DNA of 64,000 bases, taken from Punica granatum. Lineage: Eukaryota; Streptophyta; Magnoliopsida; Myrtales; Lythraceae. The first letter of the stretch is position 1. Each line of letters starts with the position of its first letter. Below the pieces are notes generated by a model. It ran no database searches, was not told where the DNA came from, and saw nothing but the letters and a program-made list of their open reading frames with translations. The translations under genes were made by a program, and so were the position numbers. The stretch lies in the NCBI RefSeq assembly GCF_007655135.1, contig NC_045131.1, forward strand, positions 26,954,001-27,018,000, read 5' to 3'. This document shows positions 1-12,827 of the stretch, in pieces.

Positions 1-275
1 GAAATTATCGTCATTATTTAGTTAGAAAAACAAATCGGGCAAACAATAGCTTTTTATTATAAATGTCACAATTTGCAGTAGAAGGGTGAAGTTGAACAAA
101 ATGGACACAGCCGCACATTCAGGGGTACTGAAGATTTCCCTCTTCAACATACAAAGAGAACCAACGCACTGTGAAAGTGTTGTAAAAGAGTTTGATTCAC
201 CAGTAGTTACTCATGGATCATAACCTTTGAGAAACATAAATAACAGCCAAGAATTACCTCAAGTCCACTCGAACT
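1..275 (-). other. 3' flank / 3' UTR of the callose synthase gene
   Basis: This segment lies directly downstream of the callose synthase stop codon (minus strand). It is AT-rich and has no open frame. A minus-strand AATAAA-like hexamer (TTTATT on the plus strand) near position 53 could be a polyadenylation signal. This is position-based inference; no transcript end can be read from the DNA. Confidence 0.45.
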
Positions 276-3200
276 CTATGATGACTTCTTCCCAGCAAGA
301 ATCATCGATATCTGTAGCCCTCTACTGAAAGCCTCATTGAACAAGACTCTCGTCTGCATTTCCTGGAACCCAGGCAACCACGAGAGCAACGCCATAGGAG
401 CCATAACTATAATGCCAAAAAGCATATCGTATAGTCGAGCCAAAGAAACCAGAGTCTCCCACACGATTGTGGACTGAAGAAACGGTCGAAGAACCAAGGC
501 AATTGATATCAGGCCCCACCCAGTTGGAATAAAGGCCAGAAAGCTCTTTACAAGATCGACAAAATTGAACTTCGTGAACTTCAGCAGAATAGTGATCAGC
601 AGGGCCATGACGAGGATAACTATCAGCTGAACAAGACGATAGTACATGTGTTTCTTAGCAGCATACTTGTCACGGGCATAAGCTATAATGATATAAATTC
701 CGATAGCAACAACCATGTAAATCCATGAGAGGAGGTAGACAGCAATACTAGTATCTCCGCCGACAATCTTAAGATGGTAGACAACACCGTACTGGAAGAA
801 GAAGAATCGAAGATCCAGGATGATCTCCAACAGCTTTCCCCACAAACCAGTTGTTCTGAGGTGGTCCTGTTCCTCATGCCACCATGTTTCCCAGCTCTGA
901 TCGGCCTTATTTAACATCCCGCCTCCATTCCAAATCCACCTCATGAAGTCCTCATAGTCATACACAGTTTTTAACCAGTCGAAGCCTGACGGATTGAATA
1001 TAAATGGTGACATGATCCATGAGACGACTAAGAACCAGCTTGAGATAGTCATGAGAATATACACAAAAGTGCTTTTTGCTAATGGGCTCTGAGAAGCATA
1101 GACTATGAGAATGACTCCAAGCTCAATTGCCTTCACGAAATGGCTTCGGGCATAGAGCCGGTAATTCTCAGCAAAGCTCTTGTGCTGGACCACGAATCCT
1201 CGGCCAGTGGCCCGATATTTGGCCCCACCATGAAGTATGGTACGCCCAAAAAAGTGGGTGCGGGTTCCCATTGAGAAGGTGAAGAAGAAGGACGCCAACT
1301 GTAACTGCATGGTTATGAAGTCCCAGACTGCTGGAAGGAACCCATGCTCAAGGGAGTTTTCAACCACCATAGGAAGAGCCGTGAAAAGGCCGAGCTGAAC
1401 CACAAACTGCTGATTCAGGATCACTTGGAGAGATTTAATGTCGTTGCTACGATCCTTAACTGCCTTCTCGACCCCACTGAGAGCAAGATAGAGGCGGCCC
1501 CACAGGAATGCATACACTGTGAGAACTAGCAATAACGAGTTAAAATAGTACCCAATTGTCGAATAAAAGACCGAAAGCATTCTAAAAAAATCAAGCCTGT
1601 GGCCCAAACGATAAACATCTCTACTGAGGACTTGCTCGCCATTGCCGCTTGCAACCTTAGCCTCAAACATAGAGATTTGATTCAACCCAACATCCCGTCC
1701 TTTACCTACTTGAATATATTCATGGTGGGTCACATTGCCTCCTCTAAGAGTGCAATTAAAGCCTGCAAATATATCCTCGCTGATGTTGATCAGTCTGGAA
1801 GCCTTACTGAGCCCACCTCGGGTCAAGAACCAGAACCGATCAAAGACATCTGGGTGGCCATAATGCATTCGAACCTTTAATGGGTTTGCAAGGACACGCT
1901 GCCCCAACGTCACAAAGCTCATCTCCTGTGCAGACATGAACCAAGCTAGCGAGGAGACTGAACCAGTAAAAATATTCTCACGAACTCCTAGGATGGTGGG
2001 CCTCCTGATCCCATAAAATTTCTTAAATTCTTCCAATAAATTCCGCATTTTAAGTGCCTCCTCGAAGTAGTTATCCTGGTTCATATCAATGGTCTGGACA
2101 GCATCCCCTCGGGTGAAGATAATTGCATGGTTCTGATTCTCGGGCTTTCCTTCCCCCAGCTTAATGGGTCCTGGAAGCTGTACTCGGTATATTTCGACCT
2201 CCCTTTGCAACTGCTGGTCATATTTTACTAGAACGGAGTAATACTCGACCTCTTCCCTCCCCAAGTGGACCTCATCTACATAGGCAACACGAAGAGCCTC
2301 ATTGTTCTTTAGGAGGTTAAAGATCTCATCAGCCTTTGATTCCTTCTTGGCCTTCTGCTCACCATACACCTGGCATGTGATCACATATGTGAACTTCATT
2401 AACGCGATCCCATGCTCGTTCCCCTTGAATAGAAGGCTCACGCCACTGGCAGCTCTGTTGAGGTTCCGATTCTGAGGAGTCGGGGGTGTTTGAACTGAGT
2501 TTAAGCGACCATTTCCAGCACTCCCATAGTGTCTCAATGAGAGATGAGAAGCGATGTCCTGTGATCCAATCCTTATGTCCATCTCGGAAGCCAAGTCGAG
2601 AAATGAGAGCATCTTCAAGGCCCTGTCAATTAAACCCACTCACAGATCTCAGGAAAAGAAATTTCAGGGTTTTAGGCGCAACCTTAAAAAGTCTAGTAGA
2701 AGTTAAGTTTTATGGAGTTCTGATAAGCAAATCCATGCAGTCTTTCCTAATTTAGTAAGACTCATTTCTCTTTCCTAGTTCATTGGCCCTAGAGGCGATT
2801 ACGACGGTAGCTTGGCAAGTCTCTCATGATAACTAGACGTGCTATATTAAATAAAATCCCTCCCCCATTTCTGGAATATTTATCTCAAAGTTTTTCTTTT
2901 CTTGCTAGTTCTGCACTACCTGTAGTAATACATCATCCCCCTGACAGTCCGGGATAGTGTCTGGCCCCTGTATGATGCCCATTGGCGCAAATCTCTTACC
3001 CGACTTGTCCACAGCTCATTCTCATCCTCCATCCCATCTCTCCGCATCCTTTCCAGGAAATTCCTCCACTCGTCCTCATAGATCCTTTGCAGATAAAACA
3101 GAGTCGAAATCCCATCCTCATTCTCACTTCTAAGACTTTCTTTCCCGAACAATACTTCCTCATCATAATACGGAGTCAGCACACTAAAAGCCATCATCTT

Positions 3201-6200
3201 CTCCACATAAGGAGCACGAGGCATGTTCATAAAGAGTGAGTTGCTAAAGAAAGCAATCCTCCTTCTGGCCTCAAGGTTCGAAGGGACATTTTGCATCTTG
3301 TCTCTTGAAGTGAGAATAGTATGGAGTCTTCTCAGGTGCCTATAGAAGATCGAGTCCTCATCATCATCAGGAAGTTCGATTGCATTCTCGAAGAGGAACC
3401 CTGCATCAGTCCCAGGGTCTCGTGGGGCCAATCCTTCCTGCCTCAATATGGCAATAGGCTTTTTTAACTTTGGAAATTCCCGAACAGCTAATTCATACAG
3501 AGCCTGAAGCACGTTGACAATCTCACTTATATCCTTGCTCAGGCTCATCAGAAGCTCAACGAGGGATATCAACTTGGCGTGGATCTGGGGGAGAACTGTC
3601 ATTTTGTAGTCTCTGGTGAGTTCCTCTCGCCCAATGGTCTCCTCTATAACGTATAAGAGTTTCATCACAATAGACTTCTCCTCGGTTTCTTCCTTGATTA
3701 TCAACGTGATCAAGTACTTGATGCTATCATAAGCTTCAATCACAGCGCATCTCCTGTACTCATTCGCACAAATCCTTGACCATAGGAACCTATCTGGAAA
3801 ATCCGCCAACTCAGAAGCCTGACTGAGAGCGAGGAGAAGCTCGTTACATAGGAGGGCACATGGCCACCTAATAACCCTAATGTTCCAGCAATTGGGAGGG
3901 AGTTCCAAGAGTTCAAAATCTTGATCGCTGATCAGATCTTCCTCCCTCATAGTTATTATGATCTCGTTCCATATAAGGGCAAACCTAGTCGCCTCCACTT
4001 GACTCGACTCGATCTTCTTGAACGGTTGACCGAGACCATACCGTAATTTCAAACGATGGATCGCATCTCTCAGCTTCCTCACCATTGTTGCCTTGGTTGT
4101 TGACATTTGTTCTTCAGGCATGAGATTAAACTGCATTGCACTCGCAAAGAACTGGAACCTAAGTCTTAGCTGCCCAATATTCCTAATCTCGCCCAAATGA
4201 GAGAATAAACCAATAGCTCCACCCACGAACGCAGAGAAGATAGAATACCAGATTTGAATATCCATAAAATAGATTATGATCACTGGCGCCCATATCAAGA
4301 TCACGGACAACCGGTTCGTGTTGCCGAAAAACTCATGCCACTGGTAGGTTATGTTTCTGGCTTTAAGAAGGGCCTTGGTGGGACCCACCAAGGGGCTGAT
4401 CTGAAGGAAGTAACTGAAGCAGATCTTACTGATCAGAACGACTGCCCAGAAAAGAGCATACTTGATGTTATTAACAAGTCCTTCTCTAACTCCACGACCA
4501 ACGAAAATTCTAGTATGGAACCACCACGTAAATACATAAATCACGCTCCAGTCTAACTCTTCAATCAAGATCCGAATCCAAGGGAGGACAAAGAGTGCCA
4601 AGGCAAGCAATTCCGGGATTATGAACACGAGGGCAGTCTCAAGGAATACGAAAATCTTGCGGTTAGCCTCACCGGACCAATTCCCATCGGAGTTCTTCTG
4701 GATCCAAATTTGGCCATAGAAAACTCCGAAGACTATAGTCCACGTAAGGGCAACAAGTCCCTTCAGAACCATCCTCAATCCCAGTAACTTTGTCTCCCTG
4801 GAGACCAGACTGTACTGGGTCCCAGCATCAAGGATCGCCTGCCAAAACCGAAGGCCAGACCAAGTGATGAAAATTGTTAAGAGCTCCACCTGCACATCTC
4901 TCTTCTCCAGTGCCTGCCAAGGGTAGTCGGTCTCGGGCCAAGCGACTATGATCATCGCCTGCAAGAATAAGATCAAGCCCACCCAAAGCCGATCAAAGCT
5001 TCGAAAGACATTCCAGAACGACCTTTGCTCCACGAATCCTGTCTTCCCGACCCTCAGGCTCTTGTCAGTGCTTGCAAAGTAGGTGCTGCTAGGATCAATC
5101 GGCCATTTCAGGGAATAGAAGCATCTCCGGCTCCAGAAATACTCATTTAGATCATCGTAGTTCCTCCATGCAGAATGCGGGGCTGACCCATTCCGGCTAC
5201 TCTCGACCTCGACCTTGATCGTCTGGTAAATGGGCATGACCACACACTTAAGAAAGGCATTTTGGCCAGAAATAGAGGGCAAGAATGGGCGGCCGGTGTC
5301 TTTGTCGATATCATCCTCGACAATGTGGTTCAGTTCCATGGCCATGTGGTGGAAAATATAGCAGAGGCACTCAGGCATGAACCGGAGGTTCGCAGCCTCA
5401 CCCCAGATGAGGAGGTAAAGGGCAATATACATGAGCTCACGGCGGAGCCCCGCGGTGTCATTCCTATGGGAAAGCCAAAGACTGGACCTCCTGCCTGGGA
5501 GAATCACATGCAAAATAAATGAATCCCTAAATACACTAAAAGACACAGCAGTCATAGAAGCACATCATAACAACACGCTCGGCATCAGGAATCCCGTATT
5601 TATGAGCTGGTGTAAGACATAGCAATGCAAGACTGGCTTGCTAATAAGACCAGAGACAAAAAAACCGGAAAAGGAAGCTAATCACCTAGCATCCTGCAGG
5701 CTACACATCATCCCCTTGTATGGCAATACTGAGCCTTAACAGTATCGACATCCTTACAACAGCATCTAAACAGCAATATGCAGCCTCGAGAATCCAACAT
5801 CACCCACCCAGATGTACTAAGAAGATCTCACGCGTAAGAACAAACAATCTAAGCATAATCTTTGTCTAAACTCGGAAACATCAACAAATTTGCCAAAAAA
5901 GACGTACCCAATGTCGCATTATACGAAAACAACACGAAAAGTAGCAAAACGCTATCAATTTGATTAGAATTACTTCCTTCTTTTATCAAGAGAATTAACT
6001 AATTATGTTTGGCAGACCTAAGTAGGAGCACCAGGAGGTGTAGTTCTTGAGGAGCTGCTTGCGGAAGTTGTGGACGACGGCGGGATAGAGGGCGTCCGGG
6101 GAGGGAGGCGGCGGCGTCAGCCGCATCTGAGAATTCGCGAGGTGGAGCACCAAATGCTCCCTCTGGTTCCTCACGTTGTCAGCCTGGAACCCGAAGAAGT

Positions 6201-6444
6201 GCCCCACCCAGTCCATCAGGTCCATGTCCGGCATCCACTGCACGAACGGCGGCTTCCTCAGGTCGTCCACCAGCCTCAGCGCCGCCGCCACCGCCCTCAC
6301 CTCCGGGTACCGAAGCGAGGGGTGGTCCGTCAGCAGGAGGTCGTGGATTGGAATTATATTGTACACCTCCGACGGCCTCGGAGGCGGGGGCGGGTACCCC
6401 GTCTCCCGGCGGCGCGTGGCCAGAGGGCGCTGCCTGAGGTTCAT
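276..6444 (-). CDS. CALS11: Callose synthase 11 / glucan synthase-like 1 (1,3-beta-glucan synthase)
   Basis: The CDS is complement(join(276..2622, 2920..5494, 6018..6444)), 5349 nt, 1782 aa, which fits the roughly 1770-1780 aa of the GSL1/GSL5 type. Both introns obey GT-AG and keep phase: intron 1 splits Gly143 in phase 1, and intron 2 splits the Arg of MMYYYRALKML in phase 2. The enzyme polymerises UDP-glucose into 1,3-beta-glucan at the plasma membrane. Visible in order: an N-terminal soluble region with EVYNIIPIHDLL, the FKS1-type segment LYLLIWGEAANLRFMPEC in early exon 2, about six membrane segments, then the large cytosolic glucan-synthase domain from late exon 2 into exon 3 (RGMMYYYRALKM, GEGKPENQNHAIIFTRGD, NISEDIFAGFNCTLRGG), and a C-terminal block of membrane segments ending near GKKSS. 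Having only three exons is known for GSL1/GSL5; other GSL genes have dozens. Motifs such as SSQVEATRFALIWNEII and LPPNCWNIRVIRWPC fit GSL1 better than GSL5. The start is the only sensible ATG, just before RRRETGYPPPPPRPSEVYN. Intact, no internal stop. Confidence 0.95.
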
Positions 6445-8598
6445 GACGGAGGAAGTTGGAGGTGGCTGGTCTCGGTTTAGGCGGCGGCCCGATTACCCCC
6501 GCGGCGCGTGGACTGTAGCTGCCTGCCCAGCTTCATAACCGGGAGTTTGAGCTCAGTGGGTCCTCAAAAAACATTCCTTTCGCTTCTCATTCCCTTACCC
6601 AAAAACACAAACATAGAGAGAGAGAGAGAGGTGATGTTAATGGCGAGGCGGGGAGTTTCAGTGGGGAGAGAGAGGGGAGAAAGGAGGAAGACGAAGATGA
6701 CTGACTTGCTTGAGGTTTTGGACTGGAAAGTAATTTGGATAATGCACGAAAGCGAAACTGACGCTGGACTGAAAAGGTATGGGAGGAAGCAAATCGTCTC
6801 ACGGATGAGTCCCTCTATCTTTAGGATCTCTCGCAATTAAGTCCCTGAGTTAATTTCTTTTCTTTACTTATAAAGTTCAAATCTTGTCTTGGGAAAAAAA
6901 AAAGAAAAAGAAAAAAAGGAATAAGCAACTATCACCAACCATCCGGACGAGTTAACAGCCGATCGCGAAGCCAGCGACCTCATATTAAGAGCCGTGGTAT
7001 CTCACATCTCGTTAAATAAATCACTTTCAAACCGTGTTATCGATTTATCGAAAAATGACACATCTGATATGGACCGTAATCTCACAAGCACAATGATGGC
7101 AATTGACTAAATCACCCCCATGACTACTGTCCGATGAGGTTGGTCAAGGAGTAGCAATCAAGGGAGAGGTTTTACCATATAGTTTGGAAGTAATTGCTAA
7201 TGAAAAGCATGTTTTGATGGGGAAAATTAAGATAGAATCAAAATGAATAAAATCAAGAAATTTCAAATATGATATTTGGTGAGATTATCCGTGTCTATTA
7301 TTAATTATTAATATTTATATATCATTATAATAGGTCCGTGAACCTCTCGTATAACCAAAAAAAAAAGAATGAATCAAATCATGGCACATTAAAGACAAGG
7401 TTGAATCGAACCCAGAACAAAATTGAGGATGAAATTGGAGAATCAGATAAAGATTGGGACCAAAATGACTTTGTCTCTAAAGTAAAAAAAAAATTGTTTT
7501 CGGTTTTTCTAATTATTTTTATTTTCCCCATAAGAAAAAGATCTGACATCCTGAAAGGGCTTTTGTTTTCCCCGTGGATGGTGTACGTTCCGGCACGCGC
7601 GGGGAGAGCGAGTGAGAACCACGGACCAATGGTGGAGGCGGGAAGTGGGAACCCAAGTGGGACCCAGGGGGTAACTGTCTTCAATTCTCGCCATTATTGA
7701 AAATCCGGAATCCTTTGGGGAAAAGCGAAAAGATGCAAAAAACTCACTGCTTTCATACCAACGATAAATAAAAATTTCCAAAATATTCCACTTTTTTTCT
7801 TTTATCTCTCCTTTTTAGGAAAAGGACGACAACGTTTGGGGACACTTCCACGTGGGCAATTGATCCTCCACAGTCGTCAGCAGGCAAATTAAGGACGCTT
7901 GCTTGGGGATATTTTCTTAGGGGGCGTTTGGTTCGAATATGTTAGGATGACGGCAAACATAAGGAAATTTTACGTGGAAAAGACACGTTTTGATCCATAA
8001 ATTTTGATATTTTTTTATCATGTTTGCTCTAATATTTTTATTTTCTTGTTTTCGTCCACAATCTTACGGTTTTTTGCCGCTTTATTCCGACAGCTCATTT
8101 TCCCCTTATAAAACACATTTTCCATCCAAAAATAATTTTCACAATAATTACAATTTTGTAAGTAACAAAAAATTCAAAAATTGCGTGTAATTAAGGAAAA
8201 ACATGTAAAATAAAAGAAAATTTCTTAAGGCAGATCCTTCTTGCGAGTTCTTTCACCAGCCATTGCCACCCCAAGAGAGGTCATCGTATAGGACAATCAC
8301 CAACTAGGGAGCCCCCGGGAGAGTTAAAAGAAATTAAAAAATAAAAATATTTTAAAAATATCTTTAGACAAAAAATGTATCTTTAATGAAAAATGGATGA
8401 CGGATTAGAATGGTTAAAAAAAGAGCAAAAAGTGGAGGACGAGAATGACAAAAAATAAAGGTTTTATGACCAAAATGATAAAAAGGACAAAGGAAAAGGG
8501 TGAAGAATAAAAGTGTCCTTTTCTTTATCAATATTTGGTTTCGAATCATAATTATTTTTGCTAATAAAAGTCTCTGCATACAAATTAGTGGGACATTC
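6445..8598 (-). promoter_or_regulatory. Upstream region of the callose synthase gene, up to the Harbinger element
   Basis: This gene-free stretch holds the 5' UTR and presumptive promoter of the minus-strand gene. A GA/CT dinucleotide run sits at about 6616-6630, and a TATA-like CTTTATAAGT (minus strand) near 6866-6876 lies some 430 bp before the start codon. Both are weak signals. From about 7000 on it is AT-rich with no supported ORF. Open frames near 7400-7700 show no family features. The piece starting at 7921 (GGGGGCGTTTGGTTC) looks like a MITE end, but I found no partner end. Confidence 0.35.
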
Positions 8599-8870
8599 TT
8601 AGGTAGTGTTTGGATTATGAGCAATGCTCAACTCAACTCCATCCAGTTTGCTACCTGATAAAGTAACTCAGCGTTTTCAAAACTGTGGGTCCTAGTAGCA
8701 CAACGGTAGGTCAAAGTTGGCTTCTCCACATAAGACCGTTCGAAGGCATGCAACTTGCTAAGAAACGTCAAGCTCCTCCTCTTTCGAATCATCTGTAGGG
8801 TTCGAAACGGAGAGGAAATTGCCTGCAGGAATCTCAAAGTGAGGGCGGAAACTCCCGATTGGTGAGTGGG

Positions 8871-8963
8871 TTCCGTCAATTTCATGAATTACTCACCTCC
8901 ATTCCATCAATTCCATCGATTCCTCACTGCCTTTCCGTCAATTTCGTCGATTTCACAGACTAT
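8871..8963 (+). repeat. Three 31-bp subterminal repeats in Harbinger copy 1
   Basis: Three consecutive units begin at 8871, 8902 and 8933, each starting TTCCRTCAATT and containing TCGATT or a variant. The same 3 x 31-bp array exists in copy 2 (49554 down to 49462, minus strand). Conservation of period and number in both copies suggests a functional subterminal array, perhaps a transposase or ORF1 binding region. That role is inference. Confidence 0.7.
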
Positions 8964-9300
8964 GCGTCTGTGACGAGCAGCGGGCAAAGGTGCTGCGCTA
9001 CACAGTGAAAAGGGGATATTGTCAGGAGTTATTCGCGTTGAACTGTACCGTGGCACGCGTTGTTTGATCTCCCGAATAATCTTCTATTGTAGGAGCCCCC
9101 TCCGACTGCTCTTCAAGGACGACTCTGCTCCTTTAAGAAGTGATGGACTAGATTTTGGAGAAGCATCCGCATTTGAGGTATGTTACGTGGACCTTTGTCT
9201 CCATTTGTGCTTCTCGTTTGAAGATTTCTTTGTTTTTCTTCGATTGGCTGCTCATTGGAAGCTATGATGCAATGAAATGATTCATTGAATGCCCTGAAAG

Positions 9301-10157
9301 CTCAATTCCAGCTCAGTTTGCAAGTGTTTTTGTCACGACTGTGATTGCTTTTGCTCTCTCGTGTTATACAACTTGCTAAAACCTGACTGAGCTGTTTGTT
9401 ATTTTGTTGCGAAATTGTCTTGTTAGAGAAGTTGGTTGCTTGTTCAGACGACTACAGACTGCTACGCATTTGTTGCGAAATTGTCACTGTCATTCATTCT
9501 GTTTTGCATGTTCTTTGACCAATCGAAAAGATGCACCTACTACATGCATCATGGCTCAGTTTCAATGTGTTTAGTCAGGCCTGTGATTGCTTTTCCTCTC
9601 TGCTGTTATACAGCTTGCTCAATCCTGGATGAGCTGTTAGTTATTTTGTTGCGAAATTAAACTCGTAGAGAAGTTCGTTGCGTGTCTTAGAACATACTGC
9701 TACGCATTTATTTTTTCCCAAAGAGTCATATGGATTGAACCGACATGGGAGTCGCTATTGAGTTCGTTTCTGCATTGTCGCGACACACTGCGGTTTGAAA
9801 CTTGTCTGTCATTCATTTTGTTTTGCCTAATCTTTGTCCAGCCACTAAGATCCACGTACTGCATGCATCATGGCTCAGTTTGAAAGTGTTTAGTCATGAC
9901 TGTGATTGCCTTTGCTCTCTGCTGTTATACAACTCGATAAATCCTGCATGTTCTGTTACTGATTATTTTGTTGCGAAATTTACTTGGTAGACAAGTTCGT
10001 TGCTTGTTTTAGAACCTACTGCTGCGCATTTATTTTTTCCCCAATAGTCTTTGTTCGTTTTTGCATTATCAATCCTGGATGAAAGGTCAGTTTGTCTATC
10101 ATTCATTGTGTTTTGCCTTGTCTTTGTGGAAGTTCTGCTCCACGAACTGCATGCATC
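9301..10157 (+). repeat. Imperfect tandem repeats in the ORF1 leader, carrying short upstream ORFs
   Basis: Blocks of about 240-320 bp recur with landmarks GCTCAGTTTG (about 9311), ATGGCTCAGTTTCAATG (9551), ATGGCTCAGTTTGAAAG (9870) and the ORF1 start ATGGCTCCAAATG (10158). TTTTGTTGCGAAATT recurs near 9405, 9645 and 9965. The last three blocks share the start-codon context CATGCATCATGGCTC, so two 7-codon upstream ORFs (9551-9574 and 9870-9893) precede the ORF1 start. Copy 2 shows only one such start, at 48605. Confidence 0.7.
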
Positions 10158-11154
10158 ATGGCTCCAAATGGGGAAAATATCATCGAATGGAGTGATGAAA
10201 TGGACTTCGCTTTCCTAAACGTAATGCTTGAGAAGCAGAGAAGAACACACACTACAACATGGAAGACCAATACTTGGAAAGAGATCACAGCTGAAATGAT
10301 GAATCTATTTTCGGATAAGCAACTGTTTTTGCATAAGGTTAAGGACAAGTACCAAAGAATGAAGACAAATTTCACCCGCTTTTCTAAAATAGTGAAGCAT
10401 ACAGGCATCGAGTAGGATGCAGACACAAACACCATCACAGCCGACCCAGATGTTTGGGATATGTTTATAAAGGTACATGCAGTTACTTTTTTGCCTCGGC
10501 TGCTATTGTTGTTTTGAATGAATTGTCACTGATCTCCTTCGACCAATGTCGTACTTCTTTGTACAGAAGAACAGGGCGTACAAGACTTTCCGAAGCAAGG
10601 GCTGCAAGCATTGCGATTTGCAGAAGCAACTGTTTAGTTCTTCAGTGGCTACCGGTGCTCTTCCCATATCCTCGACCGATCCACCTCCAACTTTAGAAGA
10701 AGAACGCCGGTTAAATGATGAATTCTTATCTAGGGGGAAGGGAAAGCACAAACAACATGTCAATCTCGAAGAAGGCTCCGACGAGAGTGACGACCCCGCC
10801 CATATTGCAGAGCCCATTCTAACTGAGTCTCGATGTCGAGTGCCGAAAAGATCTCAAAACAAGAGCTCACAAATGCAGGAGTGCATGGACATATTCAAGG
10901 AGAGTTTCACGAAGAATCCACAGGACACCCTATCGTCGATAAAGAGAAGCAAGTCGGTATCGAGCCCTGACAAACCTGAGAAGAATAGTATCGAAGAAGC
11001 CCTCGATGAGTTGGCTAAATTGGAATCGAGAATCCCTCAGCCCTTGTTTGTGAAAGCGGGCGTAGCACTCCTTGATCCGGGAGTAAGGAGGCTTTTCATG
11101 TGGTTCAAGGATGAGTCGCAAATGGAATGGATATTGCAACTTCATCATCCTTAA
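10158..11154 (+). pseudogene. Harbinger ORF1: Myb/SANT-like DNA-binding protein (copy 1, one stop)
   Basis: Two exons, 10158..10472 and 10567..11154, joined at IKG/GTACAT and TTTGTACAG in phase 0, give 300 codons. The N-terminal 85 residues (IIEWSDEMDFAFLNVML, then TWKEITAEMMNLF and KDKYQRMKTNF) match the trihelix/Myb-like domain of PIF/Harbinger ORF1 proteins, which assist the transposase and bind the element ends. The second half is acidic and ends in a conserved block, RLFMWFKDESQMEWIL. A TAG at 10413-10415 interrupts codon 86 where copy 2 reads Trp (GIGWDAD), a G-to-A change, so the frame is broken. Downstream of that stop the frame is open for over 210 codons. Confidence 0.8.
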
Positions 11155-11385
11155 AGAATGCGTGATGACATCTTAATTTTTTTTTTCCAAAAAACAACAT
11201 TTTTTCTTTGTTCTTACTGAACTCGTACTGCTCATGTTTGTTATGTGTTTACTTATGCTGATGATTTTTTATTTTATGTGTGAGTTGCATGTTATTGTGT
11301 TATGCTTATAATTGAGGTGTTTCAATGTTAACTCTGGCTTCATGAACTTATTTCCACAGTTATAGGCGATTATTTGGCAAACAGT

Positions 11386-12815
11386 ATGTCTCGTTATGGC
11401 ATGTCTTCAGGCAATGACAATAACTCTAGAGACGACAAGAATGAACGTAGGCAACGTATGTTCTACTCCTTGATGATGCAATTTGATGAGATGGAAGATC
11501 CCGTTCCACGAAACATGCTGTATAGAAATTTTGCACTTCAAGGACGACAGTACATTGTTGAATTATTAGGGAGTGACGTTCGGTGCTTCTAAAGCTTCAG
11601 AATGGAACCATATGTGTTTCGTAATCTATGCGACACATTGCGGTTGCGCTGTGCCATCACAGATACTAGAAAAGGTATTACCGTAAAAGAGCAAGTCGGC
11701 ATGTTCTTGTTGGTTATTTCACACAGTATGCAATTTTCAATGGTGGAGGAAATGTTTCAGCATTCGAAGGAAACGGTTTCACAAGTTATCAAAAAAATTG
11801 CACGTGGAATACAAGAATTATCTGTTGATTTTATAACACTGCGGAACGTTCTTGTTAAGCTAGAAATTGAAAATGATGAAAAGTGGCGCTTCTTTAGGGT
11901 ATGTTATCTGATAATTTCATACTGTATACAACTGTTTTTGGTATACTATGTGAGGTATATGACATCTTATGCGTTTTTGATGCAGCATTGTATTGGAGCT
12001 ATCGATGGAACCCATGTCGCTGCATGCTTGCCACAAGCGAACAGAGTACCTTATCGCGATCGTAATGCCGATATATCACAAAATGTATTGGCTGTTTATT
12101 CACACGACATGATGTTTACATACGTGATGACGGGTTGGGAGGGTTCCGCACACGATTCAAGAATATTTGCAAACGCTGCAGCACTGGAATGCTTTCCAGC
12201 ACCGCGTGGTCGTGAGTATTTGATTATACATTTGCTTGTTTATAAGAAATTGCAAGCCAAAATTAGTTATCTTTAATTTTCCTTTTGTTCTTTGCAGGAT
12301 AATATTATGTTGTTGATGTAGGGTTTTCAAATATACAGGGATATTTTGCTCCATACAAGGGAGAACGCTATCACCGGAGCGATTTTCCTCGACATAATCC
12401 ACCAACAACGGAAAAAGAGCTATTCAACTAACGCCATGCGTCAGTGCGTAATGTCATCAAACGTTGCTTCGGTATTTCGAAAAAGAGATTCGCCATACTG
12501 AGTTCAATGACAAACTTCATACCGTATACACAAGGACAACTTGTCCTTGCGTGTTTTGTTTTGCATAATTTTATACGCCGTAATAATTATCATGACAGAT
12601 TATTTTTGGAGTACGGCGATGCGTGAGCAGATTACGATGAATTTCGCAATTCGCCAGTACAAGAAGAAAATAGAGTAGATGTAGACATGAATAACAACAA
12701 AATGAACAATGTACGCGATCGTATTGCTGCTCGATTATGGCTTGCAGAGAGAGGAAGGCGTGACATGCATTTAGGTGTTGTATTAGGCATTGTGTTAATT
12801 ATTATTATGATGTGA
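11386..12815 (+). pseudogene. Harbinger ORF2: DDE transposase (HARBI1/ALP1-like, copy 1, broken)
   Basis: Exons 11386..11898, 11986..12211 and 12298..12815 join in frame (phases 0 and 1, GT-AG). The product is a DDE_Tnp_4-type transposase: the first acid lies in GAIDGTHV (Asp codon 12004-12006), the second in GSAHDSRIF (Asp 12154-12156). At the third the expected Glu of VIERCFG is Lys (12459-12461), a G-to-A change that would abolish catalysis. Stops: TAA 11590-11592, TAA 12300-12302, TAA 12429-12431 and TGA 12624-12626. Copy 2 reads Glu, Gln, Gln and Trp at these places. The first ATG in frame is at 11386; an upstream in-frame TTG exists but is an unlikely start. Dead copy. Confidence 0.85.
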
Positions 12816-12827
12816 TAATAATAGTGT

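Noticed and set aside
1344..5622. Plus-strand open frames opposite the callose synthase exons
   Set aside because: They lie antisense to a strongly supported, family-matching protein and show no motifs of their own.
276..6444. GSL5/PMR4 (callose synthase 12) as the identity
   Set aside because: It shares the few-exon structure, but internal motifs such as EVYNIIPIHD and LPPNCWNIRVIRWPC fit GSL1 better. A database comparison would settle it.
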